From positions 258,725-322,724 of the forward strand of contig JBJXGE010000070.1 of assembly GCA_046154185.1 (NCBI GenBank): a stretch of 64,000 nucleotides of DNA, written 5' to 3'. Positions 63,854-64,000 of the stretch are shown here, in pieces (within the stretch, counting starts at the first letter, position 1; each line of letters begins with the position of its first letter). Source of the DNA: JBJXGE01 sp046154185 (lineage in GTDB: Bacteria > Planctomycetota > UBA8108 > UBA1146 > JAJFFE01). The notes beneath the pieces were generated by a model. The model had not been told where the DNA came from, made no database searches, and saw nothing but the letters and a program-made list of their open reading frames with translations. The position numbers and the translations under genes are program-made.

Positions 63854-64000
63854 GTACCCACCATCTGTAGCTCAAGACTCACACACCCGAGCGGGAATCC
63901 TCGTGTCGCGCCGGAGCGCATGGAAGTCGGCGATTGTAGGGAGGACGCTGCTGCCGTTCAATCGGGCCGTCCGGAGGACAGCAGCGTTGTGGCCGCGCGG

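Noticed and set aside
1..64000. CRISPR arrays, insertion sequences, prophage, tRNA or rRNA genes
   Set aside because: No regularly spaced direct repeats, transposase or integrase motifs, or recognisable RNA gene cores were seen by eye; a software scan would be needed to exclude a tRNA fully.

Overview
The window is high-GC DNA (roughly two thirds G+C by eye) with bacterial gene organisation: short gaps, ATGA stop/start overlaps and Shine-Dalgarno sites. It is most likely an uncultured member of the Planctomycetota or a close relative. This is an inference, resting on four secreted proteins with paired dockerin-like calcium loops and a cysteine-bounded DPTxDxLxC-type tail, a clade II nitrous oxide reductase operon, ASPIC/FG-GAP and PrcB-like secreted proteins, and a small bacterial histone-fold protein. 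No rRNA, tRNA, CRISPR array, insertion sequence or prophage was recognised.

Layout. 1-5.1 kb: the 3' part of an SbcC/YhaN-type ATPase and a convergent phospholipase D-like protein. 5.6-13.2 kb: a compact nos operon (dihaem cytochrome c, nosZ, nosB-like, nosD, nosF, nosY, nosL), mostly with 4-bp overlaps, encoding reduction of N2O to N2 and delivery of copper to NosZ. 13.3-18 kb: a GT4 glycosyltransferase convergent and overlapping with a sorbosone-dehydrogenase-like secreted protein, then a membrane-anchored transglutaminase-like/TPR protein. 18.3-26 kb: a secreted metzincin protease with TIG, cohesin-like and dockerin-like modules, a three-gene overlapping set (HD hydrolase, alkaline-phosphatase-superfamily protein, S41-like protease) and a large cadherin-like lipoprotein. 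26.1-29 kb: a minor-pilin operon. 29.2-32.7 kb: an FG-GAP/ASPIC secreted protein and a MarR-DoxX-pirin stress module with a near-leaderless promoter. 32.9-40 kb: Rep-like helicase, Tat-exported glycosylasparaginase, HAD hydrolase, a DUF3634-like protein, an MFS transporter and two paralogous membrane proteins. 40.1-44.2 kb: a dehydrogenase/hydratase fusion of beta-oxidation, and an ECF sigma / zinc-finger anti-sigma / secretin-N-like operon. 44.7-52.8 kb: histone-fold protein, GT2 glycosyltransferase, a very large AAA-TPR-GAF-Fis regulator, a YihY/BrkB membrane protein and a PAP2 phosphatase. 52.8-53.5 kb: no convincing protein gene, but a promoter-like site and two hairpins with complementary loops. 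54.2-59.2 kb: two exported TldD/TldE-like proteins, the second fused to a SecD-P1-like domain, then a dockerin/PrcB-like protein. 59.3-63.9 kb: ftsH and a fused alpha-beta E1 dehydrogenase.

The most unusual items are the histone-fold protein, the exported TldD/TldE pair with a SecD-like tail of visibly different base composition, the double hairpin with 10-nt complementary loops, and a phosphoesterase whose first metal-binding Asp is Gly. All family assignments come from motif recognition by eye; no database search was run.
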